Assembly (NCBI RefSeq): GCF_026343125.1
Contig: NZ_JAPEMB010000001.1
Span: 6,701,501 to 6,765,500 of the forward strand
Direction: 5' to 3'
DNA: 64,000 bases
Origin: Streptomyces sp. NBC_00094
GTDB taxonomy: Bacteria; Actinomycetota; Actinomycetes; Streptomycetales; Streptomycetaceae
The translations under genes were made by a program, and so were the position numbers. Below the pieces are notes generated by a model. It saw only the letters and a program-made list of their open reading frames with translations, searched no databases and was not told where the DNA came from. This document shows positions 38,064 through 47,175 of the stretch, piece by piece (position 1 is the first letter of the stretch; every line of letters begins with the position of its first letter).

Positions 38064-39893
38064 TCACCCGTAGAGCGCCTCGACCTCCGCCGCGTACGCC
38101 CGCTCGATCGCCTTCCGCTTCAGCTTCAGCGACGGTGTCAGCAGCCCGTGCTCCTCGCTGAACGGATGCGCCAGGATCCGGAAGGTACGGATCGACTCGG
38201 CCTGCGAGACCAAGGTGTTGGCCGCCACCACGCCCCGCCGGATCTCCGTCTCCAGCGACGGGTCGCGCACCAGCTCGGCCGGCGAGAGCGGCGCCCGCCC
38301 CTGCATCGCGAGCCAGTGCTCCACCGCCTCCTGGTCGATCGTCACCAGCGCGGCGATGTACGGCCTGTCGTTGCCGACGACGATGCACTGGGCGATCAGC
38401 GGGTGCGCCCGCACCCGCTCCTCGAGACCCGTCGGTGCGACGCTCTTGCCGCCCGAGGTCACCAGGATCTCCTTCTTCCGCCCGGTGATCGTCAGATAGC
38501 CGTCGTCGTCGAGCGAGCCCAGGTCGCCGGTGGCCAGCCAGCCGTCGTTGAGGACGGCGGAGGTCGCCCGCGGATCGTTGAGGTAACCGGAGAAGACCTG
38601 CCCGCCGTGCAGCCACACCTCACCGTCCTCCGCGATGTGCACCGTCGTCCCGGGGACCGGCTGGCCGACCGTGCCGTACCGGGTCCGCTCGGGCGGGTTC
38701 GCCGTGGCGGCGGCGGACGATTCGGTCAGCCCGTACCCCTCGAAGACCGTGATCCCGGCGCCCGCGAAGAACAGCCCCTGCCGCCGGGCCATCGCCGAAC
38801 CGCCCGACATCGCGTGCCGCATCCGCCCGCCCAGGGCGGCGCGGACCTTCCCGTACACCGTCTTCTCGAAGAACTGGTGCTGCACGCGCAGCGCGGCGGA
38901 CGGCCCCGGGCCGAGCCCGAAGGCCTTCTGCTCCAGCGCCTCCGCGTACGCGACCGCCACCTCCACGGACTTGTCGAAGGGGGCCGCCCGCCCCTCGGTC
39001 TCCGCCTTGCGCCGGGCCGCGTGGAAGACCTTCTCGAAGACGTACGGGACGGCGAGGACGAAGCTCGGCCGGAAGGCCGCCAGGTCCGGGAGCAGCTCGG
39101 CTGCGGCCATCACGGGCTGGTGGCCCAGCTTCACACCGCCCCGGATCGCCGCCACCTCCACCATCCGCCCGAAGACGTGCGCCAGCGGCAGGAAGAGGAG
39201 GGTCGACGCCTGGTCCCCCGGCCGGGACCGGAAGACCGGTTCCCAGCGGCCGATCAGCATGTCCGACTCGAACATGAAGTTGGCGTGGGTGATCACGCAG
39301 CCCTTCGGGCGGCCCGTCGTCCCCGAGGTGTAGATGATCGTGGCCACCGACTCGGGCGTCACCGCGCGCCGGTGCCGCTGCACGACGTCCTCGTCGATCT
39401 CCGTCCCCGCCGCCGTCAGCTCGGCCACGGCACCCGCCCCCGAGTCCAGCTGCCACAGGCGCTGGAGCCGGGGGAGCCGGTCGATCACCGAACCGATCGT
39501 CATCGCGTGGTCCTCGTGCTCCACCACGCACGCCGTGACCTCGGCGTCGTGCAGCATCCAGAAGACCTGCTCGGCGGAGGACGTCGGATAGATCGGCACG
39601 GGCTGAGCGCCGAGCGTCCACAGCGCGAAGTCGAAGAGCGTCCACTCGTAGCGGGTACGGGACATGACCGCGACCCGGTCGCCGAACCGCACGCCCTGCG
39701 CGATCAGCCCCTTCGCGAGCCCGAGGACCTCGTCCCGGAAGCGCGCGGCCGTCACGTCCCGCCACACGCCGTCCGGGCCCTTGCGGCCGAGCGCGATCCG
39801 GTCCGGGTCGGCGAGGGCGTGATCGAAGACGGCGTCCGCCAGACCGCCGACCTGAGGCGCCGCCGCGACGGGCGGCACGGTGAACTCGCGCAC
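38064..39893 (-). CDS. Long-chain fatty acid-CoA ligase (AMP-dependent synthetase)
   Basis: A 609-residue ANL-superfamily enzyme. The adenylation P-loop YTSGTTGRPKG is at about residues 188-198. Then come LFLPLAHVFGRMVEV, AMSGGSAMARRQGLFFAGAGITVFEGYGLTESSAAATAN, WLATGDLGSLDDDGYLTITGRKKEILVTSGGKSVAP, and a C-terminal lysine in SLKLKRKAIERAY. The architecture matches bacterial FAA1-type acyl-CoA synthetases that activate fatty acids for beta-oxidation or lipid synthesis. GTG 39893 is preceded by GGGAGGAG. It may be transcribed ahead of the aldo/keto reductase, 102 nt downstream. Confidence 0.92.
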   Translation of the reverse strand: MREFTVPPVAAAPQVGGLADAVFDHALADPDRIALGRKGPDGVWRDVTAARFRDEVLGLAKGLIAQGVRFGDRVAVMSRTRYEWTLFDFALWTLGAQPVPIYPTSSAEQVFWMLHDAEVTACVVEHEDHAMTIGSVIDRLPRLQRLWQLDSGAGAVAELTAAGTEIDEDVVQRHRRAVTPESVATIIYTSGTTGRPKGCVITHANFMFESDMLIGRWEPVFRSRPGDQASTLLFLPLAHVFGRMVEVAAIRGGVKLGHQPVMAAAELLPDLAAFRPSFVLAVPYVFEKVFHAARRKAETEGRAAPFDKSVEVAVAYAEALEQKAFGLGPGPSAALRVQHQFFEKTVYGKVRAALGGRMRHAMSGGSAMARRQGLFFAGAGITVFEGYGLTESSAAATANPPERTRYGTVGQPVPGTTVHIAEDGEVWLHGGQVFSGYLNDPRATSAVLNDGWLATGDLGSLDDDGYLTITGRKKEILVTSGGKSVAPTGLEERVRAHPLIAQCIVVGNDRPYIAALVTIDQEAVEHWLAMQGRAPLSPAELVRDPSLETEIRRGVVAANTLVSQAESIRTFRILAHPFSEEHGLLTPSLKLKRKAIERAYAAEVEALYG

Positions 39894-40313
39894 TTGCCTG
39901 CTCCTCCCTCGTCGGCTCGTCGGCTCGATGGCTGAAAGGGACCGCTGTCGCGCTCCGTACGGCGCGGGTGACGGTACCCCACGGGCCTGCCCGGCGGGAG
40001 GGCCTTCACCAAGCCGGGACATTCCGCGTTCCTCCAGGTCAGGACGGGTAAGAGGGGCAAGTCGCGGGTGCGGCGGGCCCGTTGCAGACCGCTCGGTACG
40101 TCCGTCCGGCGTGAATCTCCACGGAATCTGTACCCCCTGCGCACGGGAGGGCGGCACGGAGACGGTGTGGCCGGTCCTCGCGGGCGGTTCGGGGCGCCCC
40201 GGCGCGGGCGGGGGCGGTGGTCCGGCGCGGCAGGGTGCAGTGGTTCAGCGCGGGCGAGTGCGGTGGTCCGGCGCGGGCGGTTCGGGCGGCTCAGCGCGGC
40301 CGGTGCAGACGGC
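39894..40313. other. GC-rich non-coding stretch with imperfect repeats
   Basis: About 420 bp between two leftward genes. Its left part is the leader of the acyl-CoA ligase. The right part (40200-40313) holds imperfect repeats, including a 17-bp sequence (GCGGTGGTCCGGCGCGG) at 40214 and 40260. I see no credible gene and no clear terminator. Confidence 0.45.
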
Positions 40314-41189
40314 TCAGCGTGGTCGGTGCAGGCGGTCGCCGCCCGCCAGGATCGCCTCCGCCAGCGCGTCCGCCGCCTCCTGTGTCGCCCCGCCCCGCCG
40401 CCCCCGCAGCAGGACGAAGCCGACCTCGCCCAGCTCCGGGAGCCCCGCGCGGGCCGGCACCGGGGCGAGCCCCTCCGGCACCAGGCCCCGGGTGTGGGCC
40501 ATCACGCCGAGCCCGGCCCGGGCCGCCGCGACGTTCGCGCTCAGGCTGGAACTCGTACACGCGATCCGCCAGGCCCGGCCCTGCGCCTGCAACGCCTCCA
40601 ACGCGCGCGCCCGCGTGATGCCCGGCGGCGGGAACAGGATGAGCGGCACCGGCCGGTCCGGTTCGATCCGCAGCCCCGGCGCCCCGATCCAGATCAGGGA
40701 GTCCTGCCAGACGAGCCGCCCCTCGCTCTGCTCTCCCTCCTCGCCGCGCCGCTTCGCCAGGATCAGATCGAGCCGGCCGGCCGCGAGCCGGTCCTGGAGG
40801 GTCCCCGACAGCTCGACCGTCAGCTCCAGGTCGACCTCGGGATGCTCGCGCCGGAAGGACTCCAGGATCTCCGGCAGCCGGGTCGTCACGAAGTCCTCCG
40901 ACGCTCCGAAACGCAGCCGCCCCCGCAGCCGCGTCCCGCCGAACCAGGCCGCCGCACGCTCGTGCGCCTGCAGGATCGCGCGCGCGAAACCGAGCATCGC
41001 CTCGCCGTCCTCGGTCAGCTCCACGCTGTGCGTGTCGCGCGAGAAGAGCGGCCGCCCCGTCGCCTCCTCGAGCCGCCGGACGTGCTGGCTGACCGTCGAC
41101 TGCCGCACCCCGAGCCGACGCGCGGCCTGCGTGAAGCTGAGCGTCTGGGCCACGGCGAGGAAGGTGCGCAACTGCGTGGGTTCGTACAC
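40314..41189 (-). CDS. LysR-family transcriptional regulator
   Basis: A 291-residue LysR protein. The N-terminal winged helix is TQLRTFLAVAQTLSFTQAARRLGVRQSTVSQHVRRLEEATGRPLFSRDTHSVELTEDGEAML (residues 5-66). The substrate-binding domain begins GRLRFGASEDFVTTRLPEILESFRREHPEVDLELTV. The divergent neighbour 124 bp away is an SBF-like transporter, the probable target. GTG 41189 is used. Confidence 0.9.
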   Translation of the reverse strand: MYEPTQLRTFLAVAQTLSFTQAARRLGVRQSTVSQHVRRLEEATGRPLFSRDTHSVELTEDGEAMLGFARAILQAHERAAAWFGGTRLRGRLRFGASEDFVTTRLPEILESFRREHPEVDLELTVELSGTLQDRLAAGRLDLILAKRRGEEGEQSEGRLVWQDSLIWIGAPGLRIEPDRPVPLILFPPPGITRARALEALQAQGRAWRIACTSSSLSANVAAARAGLGVMAHTRGLVPEGLAPVPARAGLPELGEVGFVLLRGRRGGATQEAADALAEAILAGGDRLHRPR

Positions 41190-41312
41190 AGGACGACGGT
41201 AAGCCCTGTCATCACGGATCGCGATGACAGTCAGAGTGCTGTACGGGATTCCCGATCACCGCTCCCTGGACCAGGATGGAAGCGCACCCCGCACTCCACA
41301 GAGCTGAAGCCC

Positions 41313-42452
41313 ATGACCCCCCGCACCGCTCGCGCCATCCCCCGCCGCGTCCCCAGCCCGCCGTCCTGGTTCCCCGTCGACGGGTTCGTCCTGGCGCTGC
41401 TTGGCACGGTCGGGCTCGCGGCGCTCCTGCCCGCCTCCGGGGCCGCCGCCACCCTCGCGGAGGGTGCGTCGACCGGGGCGGTGGCGCTGCTCTTCTTCCT
41501 CTACGGAGCCCGGCTCTCCACCCGCGAGGCACTCGACGGCCTCCGGCACTGGCGGCTCCACCTCACCGTCCTCGGCTGCACCTTCCTCCTCTTCCCGCTC
41601 CTCGGGCTCGCCGCGCGGGGCCTCGTGCCCACCGTGCTGACCCCGCAGCTCTACAGCGGGCTGCTCTTCCTCTGCCTGGTGCCCTCCACCATCCAGTCCT
41701 CCATCGCCTTCACCTCGATCGCCCGGGGAAACGTGCCCGCCGCGATCTGCGCCGGCTCCTTCTCCTCGCTGGCGGGCATCGTGCTGACCCCGCTCCTCGC
41801 GGCCCTGCTCCTCGGCGGCACCACCGTCGGCCTCTCCGCCGACGGCATCCTGAAGATCGTGCTCCAGCTCCTCGTGCCCTTCCTGGCCGGCCAGTTCCTG
41901 CGCCGCTGGGTGGGCGGCTTCCTCGTCCGCCACAAGAAGGTGCTCGGGTACGTCGACCGGGGCTCCATCCTGCTCGTCGTCTACACCGCTTTCAGCCAGG
42001 GCATGGTCGCCGGCATCTGGCACCTGGTGACCCCGGGCCGGCTCGGGCTGCTCCTCGCCGTCGAGGCCGTCCTGCTCGCCGTGATGCTGGCGCTGACCTG
42101 GTACGGGGGAAAGCGGCTCGGCTTCGACCGGGCCGACCGCGTCGCCGTCCAGTTCGCCGGCTCGAAGAAGAGCCTGGCGGCCGGACTGCCGATGGCCAGC
42201 GTCCTCTTCGGCGCGCACGCCTCGCTCGCCGTACTCCCGCTGATGCTCTTCCACCAGATGCAGCTGATGGTCTGCGCGGTCATCGCGAAGCGCCGCTCCA
42301 GGGACCCGGAGGCACTGCGGGCCCCGGCCCAGGAGACATCGCAGACCCCGCTCCCGGCCCCCTCCCCGGCGTCGGCCCCGTCCTCGGACGCCGTCTCCCA
42401 CGCCGCCCCCGCCCCCGTCGGCCGGATCACACCCCCACCCGCCCCGCGATGA
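41313..42452 (+). CDS. Bile acid:sodium symporter-like (SBF-like) transporter
   Basis: A 379-residue membrane protein with about ten transmembrane segments. It resembles the SLC10A7/SBF-like branch: GAVALLFFLYGARLSTREALDGLRHWRLHLTVLGCTFLLFPLLG, LFLCLVPSTIQSSIAFTSIARGNVPAAICAGSFSSLAGI, and the FAGSKKSLAAGLPMASVLFG signature late in the protein. The C-terminal 45 residues are a soluble Pro/Ala/Ser tail. The transported solute is unknown. ATG 41313 is used because the long upstream frame extension is not protein-like. Confidence 0.87.
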   Translation: MTPRTARAIPRRVPSPPSWFPVDGFVLALLGTVGLAALLPASGAAATLAEGASTGAVALLFFLYGARLSTREALDGLRHWRLHLTVLGCTFLLFPLLGLAARGLVPTVLTPQLYSGLLFLCLVPSTIQSSIAFTSIARGNVPAAICAGSFSSLAGIVLTPLLAALLLGGTTVGLSADGILKIVLQLLVPFLAGQFLRRWVGGFLVRHKKVLGYVDRGSILLVVYTAFSQGMVAGIWHLVTPGRLGLLLAVEAVLLAVMLALTWYGGKRLGFDRADRVAVQFAGSKKSLAAGLPMASVLFGAHASLAVLPLMLFHQMQLMVCAVIAKRRSRDPEALRAPAQETSQTPLPAPSPASAPSSDAVSHAAPAPVGRITPPPAPR

Positions 42453-42477
42453 TCATCCGGGCCGCTACGGTGCTCCC

Positions 42478-42999
42478 ATGCCCTCACTCGATCCCGGCCG
42501 CACCGCGCTCGTCCTCGTCGACCTGATGGAGCGCATCGTCGCGCTGCCCCTCGCCCCCCGCCCCGGCACCGACGTCCTCGCCGCCGCCGCCCGGCTCGCC
42601 GACACCTTCCGGGACGCCGGAGCACCCGTCGTCCACATCCGTGTCGAGCGGCCGAACGTCGCTGCCCAGCCGGCCGGCAGCGAACTCGTCCCCGACCTCG
42701 TCGAGGCAGGCGACCCCGTCGTCGTCAAGCGCACCATCGGCGGGTTCCACGACACCGGACTCCACGAGCTGCTCACCGGCCTCGGCGTCACGACCCTCGT
42801 CCTCGGCGGCATCGCCACCAACCTCGGCGTCGAGTCCACCGCCCGCGCCGCCTGCGACCTCGGCTACGACCTCGTCTTCGCCGAGGACGCCATGACCGCG
42901 CTCACCGCGGACGAGCACCGGGCCTCCGTCGACCTGGACTTCCCCCGCCTCGGCACGGTCGCCGCCGCCTCCGGGATCACCCTGGAAGGCCGCCGGTGA
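42478..42999 (+). CDS. Isochorismatase-fold cysteine-hydrolase homologue lacking the cysteine
   Basis: A 173-residue protein with the isochorismatase fold: TALVLVDLMERIVALPLAP with the acidic residue of the triad at the start, VVHIRVERPN, VVVKRTIGGFHDTGLHELLTGLGVTTLVLGGIATNLGVESTARAACDLGYDLVFAEDAM. The lysine in VVVK is present. The nucleophile position, normally Cys in T-N-x-C-V, reads TNLGV, so Gly replaces Cys, as in YecD-type proteins. Amidase activity of the usual kind is therefore not expected. The next gene overlaps its stop (GTGA). Confidence 0.85.
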   Translation: MPSLDPGRTALVLVDLMERIVALPLAPRPGTDVLAAAARLADTFRDAGAPVVHIRVERPNVAAQPAGSELVPDLVEAGDPVVVKRTIGGFHDTGLHELLTGLGVTTLVLGGIATNLGVESTARAACDLGYDLVFAEDAMTALTADEHRASVDLDFPRLGTVAAASGITLEGRR

Positions 43000-43379
43000 C
43001 ACCCGTCCCGATACGGTACGGGGCTCGCCCCTGCTCCCTCGTCGTCTGCCGGGGCTGCTGCTGCGGCGACGCCCGCAAGAACCCCGGCACCGACCACGCC
43101 GGCCAGCTCGCCCGGCTCCGCGAGGCCGCCGCCGCCTCCGGCGGTCGACTGGCCGTCCGTACGAGCGACTGCCTCGGCCCCTGCGCCCAGGCCAACATCG
43201 TCGTCGTCCAGCCCTCCACCGAGGGCCGCCGCCGCGGCGGCCGGGCCGCCTGGATCGGCTTCACCCTGGACGAGGACTGCCTCGACGACATCCTCGCCTG
43301 GACGGCGGCCGGCGGCCCCGGCATCGCGAAGCCCCCGGCGACCCTCACCCTCCAGATGATCGACCCGCCGAAGAACTGA
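42996..43379 (+). CDS. Thioredoxin-like [2Fe-2S] ferredoxin domain protein
   Basis: A 127-residue protein with four spaced cysteines in the thioredoxin-like ferredoxin arrangement: CSLVVCRGCCCGDARKN near the start and TSDCLGPCAQANIVVVQP in the middle. The C-terminal part has IGFTLDEDCLDDILAWTAAG. It likely carries a 2Fe-2S cluster in electron transfer. Its GTG start overlaps the previous stop (GTGA). It lies convergent to fdhD, whose product serves formate dehydrogenase, but no dehydrogenase subunit is adjacent. Confidence 0.82.
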   Translation: MTPVPIRYGARPCSLVVCRGCCCGDARKNPGTDHAGQLARLREAAAASGGRLAVRTSDCLGPCAQANIVVVQPSTEGRRRGGRAAWIGFTLDEDCLDDILAWTAAGGPGIAKPPATLTLQMIDPPKN

Positions 43380-43391
43380 CCGCCGCCGTCC

Positions 43392-44219
43392 CTACAGGAC
43401 GATCCGGTGCTCGCCGGCGTACACGTTCATGTCCGGCCCGCGCAGGAAGCCGACCAGCGTCAGACCCGTCTCGGCCGCCAGGTCCACGGCGAGCGAGGAC
43501 GGCGCGGACACCGCCGCGAGCACCGGGATCCCCGCCATCACCGCCTTCTGCGCCAGCTCGAACGAGGCCCGACCCGACACCAGCAGCACCACTCGCTCCA
43601 AGGGCAGCAGCCCTTCCCGCAGCGCCCGCCCCACCAGCTTGTCCACGGCGTTGTGGCGGCCCACGTCCTCCCGTACGTCGAGCAGCTCGCCGTCCTCCGT
43701 GAACAGCGCCGCCGCGTGCAGCCCGCCGGTCGAGTCGAAGACCCGCTGCGCCGCCCGCAGCCGGTCGGGCAGCACGGACAGCAGCGCGGGAGTGAGCCGT
43801 ACGGGGGGAGTGTCGGCGATCGGGAAGCGCGCCGTGGTGCGCACCGCGTCCAGGCTGGCCTTCCCGCACAGCCCGCACGAGGACGTCGTGTAGACGTTCC
43901 GCTCCAGACTGATGTCGGGGACGACCACGCCCGGCGCCAGCTGGACGTCCACCACGTTGTACGTGTTGCGGCCGTCGTCCGTCGCCCCGGCGCAGTACAC
44001 GATGTTCCGTACGTCCGACGCGGCGGCGAGGACGCCCTCGCTGACGAGGAAGCCCGCCGCGAGCGCGAAGTCGTCGCCCGGCGTGCGCATGGTGATCGCG
44101 ATCGGCCGGCCGTTCAGCCGGATCTCCAGCGGCTCCTCGGCCACCAGGGTGTCGGGCCGCGTGTTCACCGCCTCGCCGCGGATCCGCATGACACGCCGCC
44201 GCTCGGTGACCCGTCCCAT
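43392..44219 (-). CDS. fdhD: FdhD, formate dehydrogenase sulfurtransferase
   Basis: A 275-residue protein with all FdhD landmarks: VAEEPLEIRLNGRPIAITMRTPGDDFALAAGFLVSEG, the sulfur-carrying pair in TSSCGLCGKAS (Cys about 115 and 118), RVFDSTGGLHAAALF, VREDVGRHNAVDKLVG and LVSGRASFELAQKA. It transfers sulfur from IscS-type desulfurases to the molybdenum cofactor of formate dehydrogenase. ATG 44219 is the natural start. The target dehydrogenase is not in this window. Confidence 0.95.
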   Translation of the reverse strand: MGRVTERRRVMRIRGEAVNTRPDTLVAEEPLEIRLNGRPIAITMRTPGDDFALAAGFLVSEGVLAAASDVRNIVYCAGATDDGRNTYNVVDVQLAPGVVVPDISLERNVYTTSSCGLCGKASLDAVRTTARFPIADTPPVRLTPALLSVLPDRLRAAQRVFDSTGGLHAAALFTEDGELLDVREDVGRHNAVDKLVGRALREGLLPLERVVLLVSGRASFELAQKAVMAGIPVLAAVSAPSSLAVDLAAETGLTLVGFLRGPDMNVYAGEHRIVL

Positions 44220-44454
44220 CGTGATCGCACCCGATTCTCTCGCGCGGAAGGCCGTGGGGCCGCGAAATCGCGGCGCAACCGGCCCTGACGAGGGTCATTC
44301 TCCGCCACAGGGGCCCGTGCTCCACCACGGGCCTTGTCATGGTCGGCCAAGCACTACGAGCGAATGTTGGTGGTTTACGTGTCCTGTTACCGGTGAGTCG
44401 CTGGCAAGACTGGGGGGTCCTGCCGGATGAACGAACCACCGAGGGGGTCCCGGT
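44220..44454. promoter_or_regulatory. Divergent upstream region of fdhD and the KAS III gene
   Basis: 235 bp with a perfect 8-bp-arm hairpin at 44312-44333 (GGCCCGTG/CACGGGCC) and a GAGGGGG ribosome site before the KAS III start at 44455. No further motif is clear. Confidence 0.4.
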
Positions 44455-45411
44455 ATGACGGGCACTCGCATTGCAGCGCTCGGGCACTACCAGCCCGCCA
44501 AGGTGCTCACCAACCACGACCTCGCGAAACTGGTCGACACCGACGATGCCTGGATCACCAGCCGGGTCGGCATCCGCACCCGGCACGTCGCCGGGCCGGA
44601 CGAGCCCGTCGACGAGCTCGCCGCGCACGCCGCGGGCAAGGCCCTGGCGTCCGCCGGACTCACCCCGGACGACATCGACCTGGTCCTCGTCGCCACCTCC
44701 ACGGCGATCGACCGCTCGCCGAACACGGCGGCCCGCGTCGCCGCCCGCCTCGGCATGACCTCGCCCGCCACCATGGACCTGAACGTGGTCTGCGCGGGCT
44801 TCACGCACGCCCTGGCCACCGCCGACCACGCCGTACGGGCGGGGGGCGCGCGCCGGGTCCTGGTGATCGGCGCCGACAAGATGACCGAGGTGTGCGACTG
44901 GACGGACCGCACCACGTGCGTCCTCGTCGGCGACGGCGCGGGCGCCGCGATCGTCGAGGCCGTGGAGGACGAGGAAGCGGGGGACGCGCCCGGCATCGGC
45001 CCGGTCCTCTGGGGATCCGTCCCGGAGATGGGCAACGCCGTCCGTATCGAGGGCACCCCGCCGCGCTTCGCCCAGGAGGGCCAGACCGTCTACCGCTGGG
45101 CCACGCAGCAGCTGCCGGCGCTCGCCCGCAAGGCCTGCGAGCGGTCGGGCATCGCGCCCGAGGAGCTCGCGGGCGTGGTGCTGCACCAGGCCAACCTGCG
45201 GATCATCGAACCGCTCGCCGCGAAGATCGGCGCCGTCAACGCGATCGTCGCCCGTGACGTCGTGAACTCCGGCAACACCTCCGCCGCCTCGATCCCGCTG
45301 GCCCTGGCCAAGCTCGTCGAGCAGGGCGAGCTGCCCTCCGGCGCCCCGGTCCTGCTCTTCGGCTTCGGCGGCAACCTCTCGTACGCGGGTCAGGTCATCC
45401 GGGTTCCCTGA
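44455..45411 (+). CDS. 3-oxoacyl-ACP synthase III-type ketosynthase (FabH-like)
   Basis: A 318-residue KAS III fold enzyme. The catalytic triad is complete: Cys 113 in LNVVCAGFTHA, His 244 in VLHQANLRI and Asn 274 in NSGNTSAASIPLAL. TSRVGIRTRHVAG and GDGAGAAIVEAV are also typical. It condenses an acyl-CoA with malonyl-ACP in fatty acid or polyketide starter formation. It stands alone rather than in a fab operon, so a specialised rather than housekeeping role is likely. GAGGGGG precedes the ATG. Confidence 0.88.
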   Translation: MTGTRIAALGHYQPAKVLTNHDLAKLVDTDDAWITSRVGIRTRHVAGPDEPVDELAAHAAGKALASAGLTPDDIDLVLVATSTAIDRSPNTAARVAARLGMTSPATMDLNVVCAGFTHALATADHAVRAGGARRVLVIGADKMTEVCDWTDRTTCVLVGDGAGAAIVEAVEDEEAGDAPGIGPVLWGSVPEMGNAVRIEGTPPRFAQEGQTVYRWATQQLPALARKACERSGIAPEELAGVVLHQANLRIIEPLAAKIGAVNAIVARDVVNSGNTSAASIPLALAKLVEQGELPSGAPVLLFGFGGNLSYAGQVIRVP

Positions 45412-45622
45412 CCGGCGCGCACGGCAGCGCGAACGGAGGCCCGGGCGTGAACGGCCCGGACGAGGCCGGGGCGTGGGCGACGGGGTCGGCCGTGCCCCGT
45501 TCGGCGGAGCCCGGTGGCGGCGCGCCGGGGGCGGACCTAGCTTCGATCGGGGTGAGGGTCGATCCAGCACCGGGTGCGGAAACGTTCCGCCTCCGCCCTC
45601 TCGCCTGATCCGGAGGACCGCC

Positions 45623-46141
45623 ATGCGCGCGATACGTGCCGCTTCCGCCGCCCTGCTCGCCTCCGCGGCCCTGGGGCTCGCCGTCGTGCCCACCGCCCTG
45701 GCCGCCGGGAACGACGGGAACGAACAGAACATCACGTCGTTCGGCTTCTCCGTCACGCCCGTGACAGTCGTCCCGGGCGGCACCGTCACCCTCACCTCCG
45801 ACGGCTGCGAGGTCCCGTCCGTGACCGTGACGTCGGGCGTCTTCGACACGGTCACCCTGAGCGAGGGCCGCTCGGGCACCGCCACCGTCGACCTCGCGGC
45901 CAAGGCCGGCGCCCGCTACGAGATCACCTTCGACTGCAAGGGCGAGCGCGGCACCACGGCCCTCACCGTCGTCGCGCCCACGGGCGCCCACAAGGGCGTG
46001 AAGGCCGGCTTCGGCTCGGAGGCCGGTGCCGTCGACGGGGGCCTCGGCACCGCCGAACTGGTCACCGGTGCCCTCCTGATCGCCGGGGCACTGGGTGCCG
46101 CCGTCGTCCTGATCCGCCGCCGCGGCACCGCCGGCGCCTGA
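45623..46141 (+). CDS. Secreted membrane-anchored protein next to sortase
   Basis: A 172-residue protein. A Sec signal peptide occupies residues 1-27 (AIRAASAALLASAALGLAVVPTALA). A beta-rich Ig-like ectodomain follows (VTPVTVVPGGTVTLTSDGCEVPSVTVTSGVFDTVTLSEGRSGTATVDL), then a C-terminal transmembrane helix (LVTGALLIAGALGAAVVLI) and an RRR tail. This is the layout of a cell-wall sorting signal, but the LPxTG/LAxTG pentapeptide is not obvious. A class F sortase follows 77 nt downstream. GGAGG precedes ATG 45623. Confidence 0.75.
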   Translation: MRAIRAASAALLASAALGLAVVPTALAAGNDGNEQNITSFGFSVTPVTVVPGGTVTLTSDGCEVPSVTVTSGVFDTVTLSEGRSGTATVDLAAKAGARYEITFDCKGERGTTALTVVAPTGAHKGVKAGFGSEAGAVDGGLGTAELVTGALLIAGALGAAVVLIRRRGTAGA

Positions 46142-46218
46142 GACCGCCCCTCCGCCCCGGTATGACGAGGTCCGGGACGGAGGGGCACCAACCACGCGGG
46201 GCGGAGACGGAGGGGCCC

Positions 46219-46887
46219 ATGACGCACGGAGCCGGGACCCGTGGCGCCTGGGGCGTCATCGCCATCCTCCTCCTGGTCGGAGTGCACCTCGTGCGCGGCG
46301 GCGTGGCGGAGCTCCGCGCCGAAGGGCCCCCGCAGCCCCTCGCCGCGGCCGCCCCCGCCGGGCCCCGGGCAGCCGACGCGGGGCCCGCCCCCGCCTCCGT
46401 ACCCGATCCGCTGCCCGCCTCGCTGCCCGTCCGGGTGCGGGTCCCGGCCGTCCGTGTCGACGCGCCCGTCACGGACGTCGGCCTCGACGCGGACGGCTGG
46501 ATCGAGGCGCCGCCGCCCGAGGACGACCACCTCACGGGCTGGTTCACCGGCGCGGTCACCCCCGGCGAGCGGGGCACCGCCGTCGTCGTCGGCCATGTCG
46601 ACACCCCGAGCGGCCGGGCCGTCTTCTACGACCTCGGGGCCCTCGGCAAGGGCCAGCGCGTCGAGATCGACCGCCGCGACGGCCGGACCGCCGTCTTCTC
46701 CGTGTACGGGATCGAGGTCGTCCCCAAGGAGGGCTTCCCCGCCGAGCGGGTCTACGGCGACTCCGGCCGCCCCGAGCTGCGGCTCATCACCTGCGGCGGG
46801 GCCTTCACACGGGAGACCGGATACGAGGGCAACGTGGTGGTCTCGGCCCGCCTCGTCGAGGTCCGCCGAGCTCCCGCGCCGACCTGA
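46219..46887 (+). CDS. Class F sortase
   Basis: A 222-residue transpeptidase. An N-terminal membrane anchor (WGVIAILLLVGVHLVRGG) and Pro/Ala linker are followed by the sortase barrel: VRVRVPAVRVDAPVTDVGLDADGWIEAPP, catalytic His in VVVGHVDTPSGRAVFYDLGAL, Cys in LRLITCGG and Arg-containing RETGYEGNVVVSARL end (the conserved Arg is unusually placed). Class F enzymes lack a dedicated housekeeping role and often pair with nearby substrates; the secreted protein upstream is the natural partner. ATG 46219 follows GGAGGGG; ATG 46162 is in frame. Confidence 0.85.
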   Translation: MTHGAGTRGAWGVIAILLLVGVHLVRGGVAELRAEGPPQPLAAAAPAGPRAADAGPAPASVPDPLPASLPVRVRVPAVRVDAPVTDVGLDADGWIEAPPPEDDHLTGWFTGAVTPGERGTAVVVGHVDTPSGRAVFYDLGALGKGQRVEIDRRDGRTAVFSVYGIEVVPKEGFPAERVYGDSGRPELRLITCGGAFTRETGYEGNVVVSARLVEVRRAPAPT

Positions 46888-47175
46888 CGGACTCCCCGGT
46901 ACGCATTGGCCTGGACCGCGTCATGGTCGTCAAGGTGACTGTCACGGAGCCGGCGTCGGGGGGCGTCGCGCTTCCGTCTCACCCCTCCGCGCCGTCGTGG
47001 CGAAACGTGCGCGGAGGGGGACGGATCCCCAAGGGGTTCGGACAATTCGACTGGATCAAGGAAAATCGGGCCGCCCACCCCACTGACCACGGAAAACGCT
47101 GGTGAGGGGCGCCTCGAACCCCTGGTAGAGTTATCTCTGTCGCCGCGAGGGAAACCCCGAAGCGACAGACACCTT

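Noticed and set aside
40068..41312. Upstream extension of the SBF-like transporter frame
   Set aside because: The extension is antisense to the LysR gene and Arg/Pro-rich with no domains; the transporter's real start is ATG 41313.
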